DNA of 64,000 nt from an uncultured Anaerolineae bacterium (GTDB lineage Bacteria > Chloroflexota > Anaerolineae > Aggregatilineales > Phototrophicaceae): contig CAKQCB010000004.1 in the NCBI GenBank assembly GCA_934216615.1, positions 186,001 through 250,000 on the forward strand, in the 5' to 3' direction. How positions within the stretch are numbered: position 1 is the stretch's first letter; the number at the start of each line of letters is the position of its first letter. Under the pieces are notes generated by a model. That model worked only from the letters and a program-made list of their open reading frames with translations. It did no database searches and was not told where the DNA came from. Of this stretch, positions 1-8,205 are shown piece after piece. The translations under genes were made by a program, and so were the position numbers.

Positions 1-1
1 A

Positions 2-820
2 AAACGTTGGCCTGCCTATCAATTGATCGATCATTCAACACAGCGTCTCCATAAAATATTGGAGCAGCTTATAAAGAGCGACGCCACTTATATACCCCAT
101 GTCAAACCTGCTTGGCAGAAGGAGATGGATCCATTTTCATTTGATGATCTGCCCGTGTTGAGAGCGGAACCATCCGCTGAAACCGCGCCTGTAGAAGCAC
201 TTAATCAAGAGGTCGCTGAAACAGAAATTGTCGATGATACTGCTACAGACACCGAGACGGATGAGATAGACTTAGAAGAAACCCGTAGCGACGCCTACGA
301 CTTCAATTTTGATGAGCCTGAACAGTCAGACGTCGCCCCCATTGAAACCGTGACCTCTGCGCCACGTATCAAGCTCAAATATGAAGTCTTTCTCAGCTAC
401 AGCCATGAAGATGAGCGCTTCTCACTCATGTTACAAGAGAAACTGCGGAATGCTTTCTTGCGCGTGTATGAAAATCACAGCATGCGTTTCGGCACATCGG
501 AATGGCACGAGTCGGTGAGCGATGCCATTCAACATTCGCTGGTGGTGTTGGTGTTATGTTCAGCCAGCGCAAAAGCGTCCGAATGGGTGAATACCGAGCT
601 AAACATTGCACGTCAACTCAACCGCCAAATCGTGCCTTTGCATATTGCAGATAGCGAAGAAGATGCCATCCCCGATTATTTGCTAGGGATCACCCGTGCA
701 GATATGCGCGATACGCAAAAACAGCGCCGTCACTTAGAAATTTTGATTCGGGGTTTGGTCAGCAAACGCAAGCAGATTCGCCTGCGCACGTTACGAAGAA
801 AAAACGATGAAAGCGTCTAA
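2..820 (+). CDS. TIR-domain protein, N-terminus cut by the window edge
   Basis: The frame is open to the left edge, so this is the 3' part of a longer gene; the TTG at 23 is only the first possible start inside the window. Counting from that TTG, residues 46-110 are a very acidic, low-complexity linker. Residues 119-250 form a TIR domain that opens with a strand followed by SYSHED and carries a WVNTEL motif, whose Glu192 sits where the catalytic Glu of NAD-cleaving TIR domains lies. The residues just before the linker resemble the last helix of another TIR or effector domain, so a tandem arrangement is possible (inference). Bacterial TIR proteins act as NADases in immunity or as signalling scaffolds; no partner gene is visible downstream, so the role is open. 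Confidence 0.75.
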   Translation, partial: KRWPAYQLIDHSTQRLHKILEQLIKSDATYIPHVKPAWQKEMDPFSFDDLPVLRAEPSAETAPVEALNQEVAETEIVDDTATDTETDEIDLEETRSDAYDFNFDEPEQSDVAPIETVTSAPRIKLKYEVFLSYSHEDERFSLMLQEKLRNAFLRVYENHSMRFGTSEWHESVSDAIQHSLVVLVLCSASAKASEWVNTELNIARQLNRQIVPLHIADSEEDAIPDYLLGITRADMRDTQKQRRHLEILIRGLVSKRKQIRLRTLRRKNDESV

Positions 821-990
821 AAAGTGTAAAAATATTTCTTTCTCTACCCATTTTATTGTATTTACGAGGAATTTAGTTTATTTTACACAAATAAAAGGTG
901 TTGTATTTCCCCTCAAATTCTTATATTGTGAGGGAGGTTACGCTTACGCATAGAGTTCTGATGGTTAAACATGAGGACAACGTGCAAAGG

Positions 991-1040
991 AAACCCTTAA
1001 GTCGCGCTTCCAACGTTAAACTTAAGGGTTTCTTTTTTTT
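991..1040 (+). terminator. Rho-independent terminator, possibly of a small RNA
   Basis: An 11-bp perfect stem (AAACCCTTAAG at 991-1001 with CTTAAGGGTTT at 1021-1031) is followed by eight T at 1033-1040. It lies 170 bp after the TIR stop codon with no credible ORF between, so it either ends the TIR transcript late or ends a short non-coding RNA starting near 880-950. Confidence 0.7.
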
Positions 1041-1132
1041 CACTGGCGTAAAAGGGAAAACCGCCAGTGAGGATAACTCCATCAAACGTTGAATGATGTC
1101 GATAGGGCGTCTATAACCGGTTTGAAGAAGTG

Positions 1133-1201
1133 ATGTTTTTAGTGTTTTTGTTTGTGGTGGTCATCGTCGCTAGCCCTAAAGCCTCAACGTCATCACAGTA
1201 G
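1133..1201 (+). CDS. possible 22-aa hydrophobic peptide
   Basis: An ATG at 1133 opens a 22-codon frame whose first 13 residues are almost all Phe, Leu, Val or Ile, followed by a small polar tail ending in SSQ. A weak GAAGAAG lies directly upstream. It could be a membrane micropeptide of the type I toxin style, the leftover signal peptide of a decayed secreted protein, or chance. Nothing beyond the composition supports it. Confidence 0.2.
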   Translation: MFLVFLFVVVIVASPKASTSSQ

Positions 1202-1404
1202 GGAACAAAAATGTGACTAAAACCTGACAAAATCACATTTATTGACATCTTCTAGGATACCATTTCTTTTACATACTCACCATCATCAATATTTGTCGTT
1301 CGCGTCGAAGTTATAAAAATAAAACCGATTTTTCACTCAAAGTTAATATACAGTTATTTTTGTAAGTTTTTCTTTAGAATCTACATACTACTCATAGTTA
1401 CTAG

Positions 1405-1433
1405 TTGACAGTTTGGGTGAAATTGTCTATCTT
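1405..1433 (+). promoter_or_regulatory. sigma70-type promoter of the zinc-ribbon gene
   Basis: A perfect -35 TTGACA (1405-1410) is followed after 17 bp by TATCTT (1428-1433). Transcription would start near 1440, about 28 nt before the ATG at 1469. Confidence 0.6.
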
Positions 1434-1468
1434 GTTTATGTTTCCCAATATGAAATTTGTAAATACTC

Positions 1469-1711
1469 ATGACAACTCTTAATGAAGTTTCAGATAACCC
1501 ACCCAACCCGTCTGTGGTGTATGCTCGGCAGCGCTTCATGACCCACTGTCCCAACTGTGGAATGAGAACTATATTTCATTACGCAGGGGTTCAGAAGTGG
1601 TCGGTTGATGTTGCGCGAAAGACACACCAACCGACTTCTGTGAGTTTGTGGAACTGCTCTCATTGTGGCAGTACATTTACCCGCCAAACGTTGGCGAAGG
1701 CAAAGAAATAG
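1469..1711 (+). CDS. small zinc-ribbon protein of unknown function
   Basis: An 80-residue basic protein with two CPNC/CSHC-type knuckles (CPNCG near residues 28-32 and CSHCG near 63-67), the spacing expected of a four-Cys zinc ribbon. No enzymatic domain is present. The ATG at 1469 follows a good promoter at 1405-1433. It is convergent with the terminase gene and ends 32 bp from it. Such ribbons bind nucleic acid or protein partners; the partner is not evident. It may belong with the phage-like terminase module, but only position suggests that. Confidence 0.6.
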   Translation: MTTLNEVSDNPPNPSVVYARQRFMTHCPNCGMRTIFHYAGVQKWSVDVARKTHQPTSVSLWNCSHCGSTFTRQTLAKAKK

Positions 1712-1742
1712 ATTTCCCCGAATCTATTTTGCCGTTCTCCCT

Positions 1743-2957
1743 TTAAACAAAACTGATACTTCCCCCACCATATTTTAGCGCGTGGTAAGCAAGCGCCAGC
1801 GCGATCACATAATCATCATGCAAGCCTTCGGTCGCTGTAAAGCGATACCCTCCTCCCGGTAATTTCACCTGTATATATCCGACTAGCTCATGGATCAACG
1901 TTTCGTGGCGTGGAATACGAATTTGTTGATGTTCAAAGGCCACAGCCAGCGCATCGATGAGAGGTGCTTTGCTGACGGCGGTCATGCTGAAGGGGCGAAT
2001 AGGAAGCCCTGCCCGTTGTAACAACTCGATGTTCACTGACCCCATGCTGTTGCTTTCGGCGAAGGCGGTTTGTACACCCCATGTTTTGAACAATGTGGAG
2101 ATGCGTTCTCGCTGAATGATCCAATCCAAATGACGGAAGCGTTCCACCGCGACAACATGATGCGTTTCAGCATCCATGATACAGATTGCGGTGTAATCAT
2201 CCTGACGCCCCCAATCGATACCCGCAACATAACGATGATGTGGCTCGGGTTGAGCGGGAAGATCGGTCACGGCATCGTCGATGTGACGGAACACCACGCC
2301 TTCATCTTGAACGAATTCAGCCAAATATTCGACCCGAAAGACGCGCTCGGTAGTCGTGAGGCGAATTTGCTCCAAGTCTTCCGTCCGTATTTTGGGGTTG
2401 TCATCGGAACGATAATGAAACGCCTGCCATTCAGGATGCGCATCATCCACCCCATGGGTATACACACGCCAAAACCAGTTGAAGCCGTAAGGCGTGCTTA
2501 AAAACAACGCGCCCCCACGCCGTTCGAGAAGCATCGGCTGTACCACTTGATACCAAATCGAAGGCTTCATAAAGGCCGCTTCATCGAGAACGACAAAATC
2601 TAACCCGGCACCCCGTAGGTGATTCGGTGCGTGCGCACTGCGAAAGGCGATCCAGCCTCCATTAGAAAAGGTGATGCGCAGGTTACTTTTTTCGATCTGG
2701 ACTTCAGGGTCGAGCTGTTCGCTCAGGTGGCACAGGTCACGCCATACTTGGTCAGACATCGCATAGGTAGGGGATAACCACCAACAGGCTTTGCCTTGTA
2801 AGGCTTGTTCGAGCAGTATCCACTTTGCAACTTCGGTTTTTCCAAAGCGTCGGCCACAAGCAACCACCCGAAAGCGAGCCGTGTTTTCATAAATCGCTTT
2901 TTGGGCAGGGTGCAGGTCAAAACCGCTCACTTCGCGCAAACGTGCCGTAATCGTCAT
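1743..2957 (-). CDS. phage terminase large subunit (ATPase-nuclease)
   Basis: A 404-residue DNA-packaging motor. The ATPase half shows Walker A GRRFGKTE near residues 35-42, Walker B VVLDEAA near 121-127 and a coupling motif STPYG near 154-158. The C-terminal half begins an RNase H-like nuclease fold at AGIDWGRQDD, near 245-254. The length matches the Terminase_6-like family. The start is fixed by AAAGGAGG five bases before the ATG. No portal, capsid, protease or small-terminase gene is nearby; the only partner is the mini-LexA gene upstream. An SOS-like box lies 113 bp before the start and a long leader hairpin in between. It may be a relic, part of a satellite or agent whose structural genes are elsewhere, or domesticated. 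Confidence 0.88.
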   Translation of the reverse strand: MTITARLREVSGFDLHPAQKAIYENTARFRVVACGRRFGKTEVAKWILLEQALQGKACWWLSPTYAMSDQVWRDLCHLSEQLDPEVQIEKSNLRITFSNGGWIAFRSAHAPNHLRGAGLDFVVLDEAAFMKPSIWYQVVQPMLLERRGGALFLSTPYGFNWFWRVYTHGVDDAHPEWQAFHYRSDDNPKIRTEDLEQIRLTTTERVFRVEYLAEFVQDEGVVFRHIDDAVTDLPAQPEPHHRYVAGIDWGRQDDYTAICIMDAETHHVVAVERFRHLDWIIQRERISTLFKTWGVQTAFAESNSMGSVNIELLQRAGLPIRPFSMTAVSKAPLIDALAVAFEHQQIRIPRHETLIHELVGYIQVKLPGGGYRFTATEGLHDDYVIALALAYHALKYGGGSISFV

Positions 2958-2988
2958 GGAGTCCTCCTTTCAAGCCTAGAGACACAAA

Positions 2989-3055
2989 AGCCAACATCTG
3001 CGTTTTTCTAAAATGACCCTTCGGGGCGAATCATTTACGCCCGCAGATGCTGGCT
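2989..3055 (-). promoter_or_regulatory. 67-nt leader hairpin ahead of the terminase gene
   Basis: AGCCAACATCTGCG (2989-3002) pairs with CGCAGATGCTGGCT (3042-3055) with only one G-U position. Inside, GGGCG pairs with CGCCC and alternatively AAATGA with TCATTT. On the minus strand the stem is followed by four T, so it may act as an attenuator or terminator between the HTH gene and the terminase. Confidence 0.55.
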
Positions 3056-3069
3056 TATGGTTGATGATA

Positions 3070-3081
3070 GACCATATGTTC
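3070..3081. promoter_or_regulatory. SOS-like box upstream of the terminase gene
   Basis: GACCATATGTTC differs by one base from the GAACATATGTTC form of the Gram-positive LexA operator (GAAC-N4-GTTC). On the minus strand it directly precedes TATCAT (3069-3064), a possible -10 element, in the same relative position as the box at 3487-3498. Confidence 0.45.
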
Positions 3082-3087
3082 TATGTG

Positions 3088-3111
3088 AAGGGGTATAAAC
3101 ATCCCCTTTTT
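3088..3111 (+). terminator. plus-strand hairpin with T-tract
   Basis: AAGGGG (3088-3093) and CCCCTT (3103-3108) form a short stem running into five T. No plus-strand gene lies upstream, so if active it would end an antisense or small RNA opposite the terminase leader. Confidence 0.35.
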
Positions 3112-3151
3112 ATCTTGTCTAGCGCACATTACACCTCAGTTTAAATGGAGT

Positions 3152-3421
3152 TTATTCTTCGCTTTGGGAAAGGGGAAGCAAACGAAGCCCACGAAATTTG
3201 TGTGGGATGCGGTATAAACGGCCTTGCGCTTCTAACTTATCAAGGTGACGTACTACGGTGTTGCGGCTCATGTAACAGCCATCAGAAATTTCGCTGATGG
3301 TGGGCGGGCAATTTTCGCGCTCGATAAAACTCACAACAAACTGATACACCAATTCCGAAATTGGGTTGGTTTTATAAAGGTTTGCCCGCTTTTGTTTGAG
3401 AGACGTGAATTGTTTTGTCAT
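3152..3421 (-). CDS. LexA-type winged-helix DNA-binding protein without peptidase domain
   Basis: 89 residues. Residues 25-80 match the LexA N-terminal winged helix: PPTISEISDGC is helix 2, SRNTVVRHLDKLEAQG is the recognition helix, and RLYRIP with GLRLLP forms the wing. The autoproteolytic S24 domain of true LexA (about 200 aa) is absent. A strong AAAGGAGGT stands just before the ATG. An SOS-like palindrome GAACATATATTC lies 66 bp upstream, overlapping a possible -10 TATGAT at 3480-3475, which suggests autorepression and competition with, or replacement of, cellular LexA. It is probably the regulator of the terminase gene 194 bp downstream on the same strand. Confidence 0.72.
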   Translation of the reverse strand: MTKQFTSLKQKRANLYKTNPISELVYQFVVSFIERENCPPTISEISDGCYMSRNTVVRHLDKLEAQGRLYRIPHKFRGLRLLPLSQSEE

Positions 3422-3486
3422 CGTTAAGATAACCTCCTTTCATGTTACAAAAATGAAATCGTTGAATTTACTGTATCATAAAATCA

Positions 3487-3498
3487 GAACATATATTC
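3487..3498. promoter_or_regulatory. SOS-like box upstream of the mini-LexA gene
   Basis: GAACATATATTC is one base away from the palindrome GAACATATGTTC bound by Gram-positive LexA. It sits 6 bp upstream of a -10-like TATGAT on the minus strand (3480-3475). Confidence 0.5.
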
Positions 3499-3605
3499 GG
3501 TATATTACGCTTGATATTGCATATAAGTTGGTTTGGAATTGGTTATTTTAGGAATCTAACAGTCTCATTTAAAATAAGATGAGTTCACAAAGGGATAGAG
3601 GGATT

Positions 3606-3950
3606 ATGGATTTTCTAAAACGTTTATTGGGTGGAGGCAAGGCTCAAGGGCCAGGCGGTGACCCTGACGGGTTATATTTTTATGTCAAACCTTATGGGTG
3701 CGACGAAGTGGTGAAATTTCGCGTGCATCGGTATAACGATTTGAGCGCTCATGACGAGGGTGATCGCATGTTTGCGCGTAAAGGCGTCCGTGGAAGTGTG
3801 TGCACGCGCACGGTTGAAGTTGAGCTGTATTTCGACAAAAAATACAATCTGGTGGACAGCACCTTACAAGGTGGCGAACTGGTGACCGAGACGGATTATT
3901 TGGTCTGGCTGGCAAGCCAAAGCCCTTCTGAAACAGCGTCAACCGAGTAA
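3606..3950 (+). CDS. conserved hypothetical protein, 114 aa
   Basis: A small soluble protein that begins with an amphipathic MDFLKRLLGG segment and a Gly-rich linker, then one compact beta-rich domain of about 75 residues containing DGLYFYVKPYG and a central strand TVEVELYFD. No catalytic motif is recognised. The upstream ATG at 3579 lacks a ribosome site; the ATG at 3606 has AGAGGG six bases before it and is preferred. The last 12 bases overlap the 3' end of the convergent GNAT gene. Function unknown. Confidence 0.6.
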   Translation: MDFLKRLLGGGKAQGPGGDPDGLYFYVKPYGCDEVVKFRVHRYNDLSAHDEGDRMFARKGVRGSVCTRTVEVELYFDKKYNLVDSTLQGGELVTETDYLVWLASQSPSETASTE

Positions 3951-4403
3951 CGTCTTCCCAAAACAAATACTGATCGGGCTGTTCACATATTCGCCATAAC
4001 ACGGGATCGGGTGATAATCCATCGCGTGGTACAAACCGATGGCTTCGAGTTGGCGCGTGCCCGTTTCTAGGATGAGATGGGTGTAGTAATGCCCTATCGC
4101 GATTTGTTCTAGCGTGTTCAATATATGCCGTGAAATGCCCTGCCCCCGCGACGCTCGGCGGACATACATACGTTTAATTTCGCCGACATTCTCATCTTCT
4201 GTGGGGCGTAACGCTCCACAGCCTACAGGCTCCTCATCTAACCATGCGACGACAAAGGCCGCGCGCGGGACGCTCACATGATGCGGATTGAACCCTGCGG
4301 TGCCATCTGTGCCATAGGTTGCGCCTAAATCTAGCGAAAGTTCTGTGATTAAGCGTAGACTAGTTTCGCTGTGCGGGTTTTCGATCATGACCGTGAGCGC
4401 CAT
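3939..4403 (-). CDS. GNAT-family N-acetyltransferase
   Basis: 154 residues with the GNAT order: a central strand FVVAWLDEEPVGCGALRP near 70-87, a strand EIKRMYVRRASRGQGISRHIL near 94-114 that contains the acetyl-CoA pyrophosphate loop RGQGIS, and a C-terminal LETGTRQLEAIGLYHAMDY segment typical of the YobR/PhnO-like GNAT group. Acetyl-CoA donates to an unknown amine. It is a single gene, convergent with the preceding ORF; the terminal 12 bp overlap suggests tight packing. The substrate cannot be predicted. Confidence 0.8.
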   Translation of the reverse strand: MALTVMIENPHSETSLRLITELSLDLGATYGTDGTAGFNPHHVSVPRAAFVVAWLDEEPVGCGALRPTEDENVGEIKRMYVRRASRGQGISRHILNTLEQIAIGHYYTHLILETGTRQLEAIGLYHAMDYHPIPCYGEYVNSPISICFGKTLLG

Positions 4404-4530
4404 TGTCCATTCTCCCCTCGTCGCCTTGATCCATCAGTTTCTTTAAGCGTAATGGGAATCGGCTTCGCTGAAAATTACCTAGACTGACAATAATCTGCGC
4501 CATTTCTTCGTGGATAAGTTCTATAGGGGA

Positions 4531-4882
4531 CTTCACCTGCTTCGCTGACGCTCAGCCGTCCTCTCCGTGGGGAGAGGACAAATACGTATCTCATTTTGAG
4601 GCAGGTTACATTTTGGGGACAGGGCACCTCACCTGCTGCGCTACGCTTAGCCGTCCTCTCCATGGGGAGAGGACAAAGGACGCGAACAGGATAGGTTATA
4701 TCTTGGTGGGCAAGTCGGTGACTTGCCCACCCCATTTCTGAATCTCATCCATTCGTTGATAACCAGAAACAAAACGGACAGGGCATGCCCTGTCCCTACA
4801 AAAATCCTGATTTGTGACCTAATTCTTTCCCGCCCTCTCCCCACGGAGAGGGCACGATAGCATAGCTATCGGGGTGAGGTGC
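4531..4882 (+). repeat. modular palindromic repeat, copy A (long form plus a truncated copy)
   Basis: A truncated left end (4531-about 4620) is followed by a full long-form unit (about 4626-4882). The unit has left end CACCTCACCTGC, a GTCCTCTCC/GGAGAGGAC hairpin, the GGGCAAGTC hairpin, an extra block of about 70 bp ending in an ACAGGGCATGCCCTGT palindrome, a GCCCTCTCC/GGAGAGGGC hairpin, CGATAGC/GCTATCG and GGGGTGAGGTG. It fills the space between the GNAT gene and ilvD. Confidence 0.85.
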
Positions 4883-4940
4883 ATTTAAAAACGGAGAGGG
4901 CGCCTAAGCGCAACAGGCAAGGTTATATAAAAAGAATTCA

Positions 4941-4967
4941 AAAGGGCGATCCGTTGGATCGCCCTTT
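4941..4967 (-). terminator. ilvD terminator
   Basis: A perfect 12-bp stem, AAAGGGCGATCC/GGATCGCCCTTT, with a 3-nt loop lies 10 bp after the ilvD stop; on the minus strand it runs into a T-rich stretch. Confidence 0.8.
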
Positions 4968-4976
4968 ACAAAATAG

Positions 4977-6692
4977 TTAACGCACAAGACCGTGTTTGCT
5001 GTTGGTGACCGCGCCGTCATCGGCTTGGGAAACCAAACGCGCATATTTCGCCATAACGCCATTGTTATAGTGCGGGGGAGGCGCTGACCATTCTGCACGA
5101 CGAGCTTCTAACTCCGCATCGCTTAATTCGACGTTGAGCGAACGCGCTTCGACATCACATACCACGATGTCGCCTTCTTGAAGCAGACCGATTGCCCCAC
5201 CAACCGCGGCTTCAGGCGCAACATGACCAATCATCAGCCCACGCGTCGCACCGCTAAAACGGCCATCGGTCATGAGCAGGACATCATTACCCAGTCCTTG
5301 CCCGACCAAAGCGGCCGTCACCTGCAACATTTCTTGCATGCCCGGTCCCCCCACAGGGCCTTCGTAACGGATGACGACGACATCCCCCTTATTAATTTGC
5401 TGTGCTTTGACCGCTGTGAAGGCTTCAATTTCACTGTTGAAAATGCGAGCAGGGCCGCGGAAATATTTCGGCTCGATGCCTTTTAATTTCACGACGCTTC
5501 CGCTAGGGGCAAGGTTACCTTTGAGGATGTGCAGACCGCCGTTGACATTGATCGGATTGTCGAGCGGACGAATCACAGTTTGACCGGGCGTTTCACTGGC
5601 ACTGGCGGCTTCTTCGGCTAATGTCTTGCCCGTGCATGTGAGCGTGGAGCCATCCACATATCCTCCTTCAATGAGGCGTTGAGTGAGCAGACGATTCCCA
5701 CCCGCACGGTACATCTCCACCGCGGTATATTTCCCTGTGGGAAGCATGTCGCAGATGAGAGGGGTACGCTTGCTGATGGCTTCAATATCATCAATGGTAA
5801 ATTCAATTCCCGCTTCACGAGCAAAGGCCAACGTGTGCAAAACGCCATTGGTAGACCCCCCACTAGCGGCAACGGCGGCAATCGAATTTTCTAAAGACTT
5901 TCGCGTGATGAGTTTGCTAGGGCGCAGGTCTTGTTCGATCATCTGCAAGATGAGTTCGCCCGCGTTGATCGAAACACGATCTTTGTTGTCGTCCATTGCC
6001 GGAATGTCGGCCATACCCATCGGGCAAATGCCCAAAACTTCGGCGGCCATTGCCATGGTGTTGGCGGTGAATTGACCGCCACACGCGCCCGGCCCGGGAC
6101 AGGCCACATCTTCAATTTCGCGCAGTTCCTCTAGGGTGATGCGTCCAGCGGTATACGAGCCGATGGCCTCAAACACTTCTTGAACAGTGATTTTCTTCCC
6201 GCGATATTCACCCGCATCAATGGACCCACCGTAGAACATGATCGACGGAACATCCATGCGAATCAACGACATGATGGTGCCGGGCATCGTTTTATCGCAT
6301 GCGGCAAGGGTGATGATGCCATCAAAAAAGTTACCCCGCGCCACCAATTCAATTGAGTCGGCGATCACCTCACGGCTGACGAGCGAGGCTTTCATGCCTT
6401 CCGTCCCCATGGTGATGCCGTCGCTGATGGTGATGGTATTAAATTCGAGAGGGGTTCCCCCTGCGCGACGAATCCCTTCTTTCACTTTGGCCGAAAGACG
6501 GCGTAAGTGAAAGTTGCAAGGGCCGATTTCGGTCCATGTGTTGGCGATGCCAATGAGTGGTTTCTTTAAATCTTCGTCGGTCAAACCAATGGCTTTGAGC
6601 ATCGAACGAGCAGCGGCGCGGTCAGTGCCTTCTAAGAGGGTACGGCTACGTAATCCAGCGATCCTATCACGGATTTCGGGGGAGTCTGACAT
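4977..6692 (-). CDS. ilvD: dihydroxy-acid dehydratase
   Basis: A 571-residue enzyme that removes water from 2,3-dihydroxy acids to give the 2-keto precursors of valine and isoleucine, cytosolic. The three Fe-S cluster cysteines are visible: Cys59 in [10 protein letters not shown], Cys132 in ACDKTMPG and Cys204 in GPGACGGQF. The substrate motif GRFSGATRG lies near residue 475. Length and motifs are those of the standard IlvD/Edd family, and the order of motifs leaves no doubt against phosphogluconate dehydratase. It stands alone, with no other ilv gene adjacent, is flanked by repeat copy A and ends with a clear terminator. Confidence 0.96.
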   Translation of the reverse strand: MSDSPEIRDRIAGLRSRTLLEGTDRAAARSMLKAIGLTDEDLKKPLIGIANTWTEIGPCNFHLRRLSAKVKEGIRRAGGTPLEFNTITISDGITMGTEGMKASLVSREVIADSIELVARGNFFDGIITLAACDKTMPGTIMSLIRMDVPSIMFYGGSIDAGEYRGKKITVQEVFEAIGSYTAGRITLEELREIEDVACPGPGACGGQFTANTMAMAAEVLGICPMGMADIPAMDDNKDRVSINAGELILQMIEQDLRPSKLITRKSLENSIAAVAASGGSTNGVLHTLAFAREAGIEFTIDDIEAISKRTPLICDMLPTGKYTAVEMYRAGGNRLLTQRLIEGGYVDGSTLTCTGKTLAEEAASASETPGQTVIRPLDNPINVNGGLHILKGNLAPSGSVVKLKGIEPKYFRGPARIFNSEIEAFTAVKAQQINKGDVVVIRYEGPVGGPGMQEMLQVTAALVGQGLGNDVLLMTDGRFSGATRGLMIGHVAPEAAVGGAIGLLQEGDIVVCDVEARSLNVELSDAELEARRAEWSAPPPHYNNGVMAKYARLVSQADDGAVTNSKHGLVR

Positions 6693-7028
6693 GATCTATC
6701 CTTATCCAAATAAGCAGTGGGGAATTTTCCCCTCTGATTGTAACGCAAAAGTTATTATTGGGGTGCAGTCCAAGAAATGCTTTGGGGGTTGATGGGATAA
6801 TCTGAGACGGGGAGGACACCCCCTCTCCCCATGTCACTCGACTTGTTTATTGCGATTCACCACGCCCTACTCTACCCTAGCAGGATGACCACACCGAATC
6901 TGTAAGGGAAAGTTCAGTTTTGGGTCTTACCGCGTGAAAAGGCAAAACAACATGAACATTTCTCGAAAAAGATGAAGATAGGTATAATTTCGGAAGTCGC
7001 GGCATAACATGATAAAGGTTTAAGAAGC
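6693..7028. promoter_or_regulatory. 336-bp divergent promoter region ilvD/aroF
   Basis: This holds the starts of two divergent genes. A perfect -10 TATAAT at 6983-6988 faces the aromatic gene, with transcription starting near 6995 and the ATG at 7029; its -35 is poor. No T-box or leader peptide was recognised for ilvD. No ORF is credible here. Confidence 0.5.
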
Positions 7029-8108
7029 ATGTCGTCAGAAAATCGTTTACAAGAACTACGCGCTGAAATTGACAGCGTGAACGCTCAACTTCTGGAACTA
7101 TTGAGCAAGCGTGGCACCATTGTCGCCGAAATCGGTAAAGTGTTGAATGAAATCGGCTCACCGCATTATGATCCTTCACGCGAAGCTGAAATGCTCACCG
7201 CCTTGGAACGCTCCAATAAAGGCCCCTTTAGCAACGAGACGATTAAGGCATTATTCCGCGAAATTTTCCGCGCGTCACTAGCGCTTGAAGAACAACAAGC
7301 TCGGGCAAAAATTCGCGTACAGCGCAAGACGGCAGATGAACGTACGATCATCACCTTGCCCGGCGGTACAAAAATTGGTGACGGCAGTTTCCAATTGATC
7401 TCTGGCCCGTGTGCAGTCGAATCCTTCGAACAAATGGATGAAACCGCAGCGGCGCTGGCGGCGCGTGGGGTCAAGGTCTTACGCGGGATGGCCTATAAGC
7501 CTCGTACATCACCCTACGACTATCAGGGCATGGGCGAAGAAGGCTTAAAAATTGCCCGTGAAGTCGCCAACAAATACGGCATGTCGGTTTGTAGCGAAAT
7601 CATGGACAAGAGCCAAATTGATATGTTCATGGATTATGCCGATATTTTCTGGGTGGGCGCGCGCAATATGCAGAACAGCTTCTTATTACGCGCACTCGGC
7701 CACATTAACAAACCCGTGATCTTAAAGCGTGGGTTGTCGGCAACCTTAGAAGAATTTTTATACGCGGCAGAATATATCGTCAGCAGTGGCAACCCGAATG
7801 TGATCTTGATCGAACGCGGGATTCGCACGTTTGAAAAATGGACGCGCAACACGCTGGATATAGGTGGCGTCGCGGTCTTAAAATTGGAATCTCACCTTCC
7901 TGTCGTGGTGGATATTTCGCACTCAGCAGGTCGTCGTGATATTGCCAAGCCGTTAGCGCGGGTTGCCAAAGCCAGCGGTGCCGATGGCTTGATGGTCGAA
8001 GTACACCCGAACCCACCCGTCGCGGTGAGCGATGCCAAACAACAACTGTACATCCATGAGTTCAACGAACTGATGGATGATCTCGATAAAGTGATCTTGA
8101 GTCAGTAG
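7029..8108 (+). CDS. aroF: bifunctional chorismate mutase / DAHP synthase
   Basis: 359 residues joining two steps of aromatic biosynthesis. Residues 1-90 form an AroQ-type chorismate mutase (LRAEIDSVNAQLLELLSKR with its Arg and Lys contacts). Residues about 105-350 form an AroA-beta/KDO8P-like DAHP synthase that condenses PEP with erythrose-4-phosphate: SGPCAVES, KPRTSPYDYQG and EVHPNP are present. In this family the mutase domain usually serves as a chorismate or prephenate feedback sensor. It begins a + strand run that continues into an isochorismatase-fold hydrolase (2 bp to its longest frame) and three glycosyltransferases; a functional link to the latter is not obvious. Confidence 0.93.
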   Translation: MSSENRLQELRAEIDSVNAQLLELLSKRGTIVAEIGKVLNEIGSPHYDPSREAEMLTALERSNKGPFSNETIKALFREIFRASLALEEQQARAKIRVQRKTADERTIITLPGGTKIGDGSFQLISGPCAVESFEQMDETAAALAARGVKVLRGMAYKPRTSPYDYQGMGEEGLKIAREVANKYGMSVCSEIMDKSQIDMFMDYADIFWVGARNMQNSFLLRALGHINKPVILKRGLSATLEEFLYAAEYIVSSGNPNVILIERGIRTFEKWTRNTLDIGGVAVLKLESHLPVVVDISHSAGRRDIAKPLARVAKASGADGLMVEVHPNPPVAVSDAKQQLYIHEFNELMDDLDKVILSQ

Positions 8109-8205
8109 GTTGCAAATGAGAAGTGGACTGGGTGAGGGTTTATTTGCTGTTGCTTCCCCAGTCCATTCACGCTTATTTGAAGCACAGCCTGTGAAGGAAC
8201 GCGCG

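Larger units (their letters stand above)
821..1468. other. 648-bp intergenic region
   Basis: Between the TIR gene and the zinc-ribbon gene. It holds the terminator at 991-1040, a possible hydrophobic micropeptide at 1133 and a promoter at 1405-1433. The rest is AT-rich without a recognisable gene; a 64-codon frame at 898 runs through the terminator and is not credible. Confidence 0.6.

Noticed and set aside
898..1092. 64-codon frame after the TIR gene
   Set aside because: It reads through an intrinsic terminator (run of Phe from the T-tract) and has no start signal.
1743..3421. Prophage covering the terminase region
   Set aside because: Neighbours on both sides are ordinary chromosomal genes and no other phage gene, integrase or attachment repeat is visible.
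4475..4844. Open frames inside the repeat units, for example at 4475-4735, 45554-45769 and 50513-51045
   Set aside because: They arise from the palindromic repeat sequence itself, recur in every copy in different frames, and have no ribosome site or domain.
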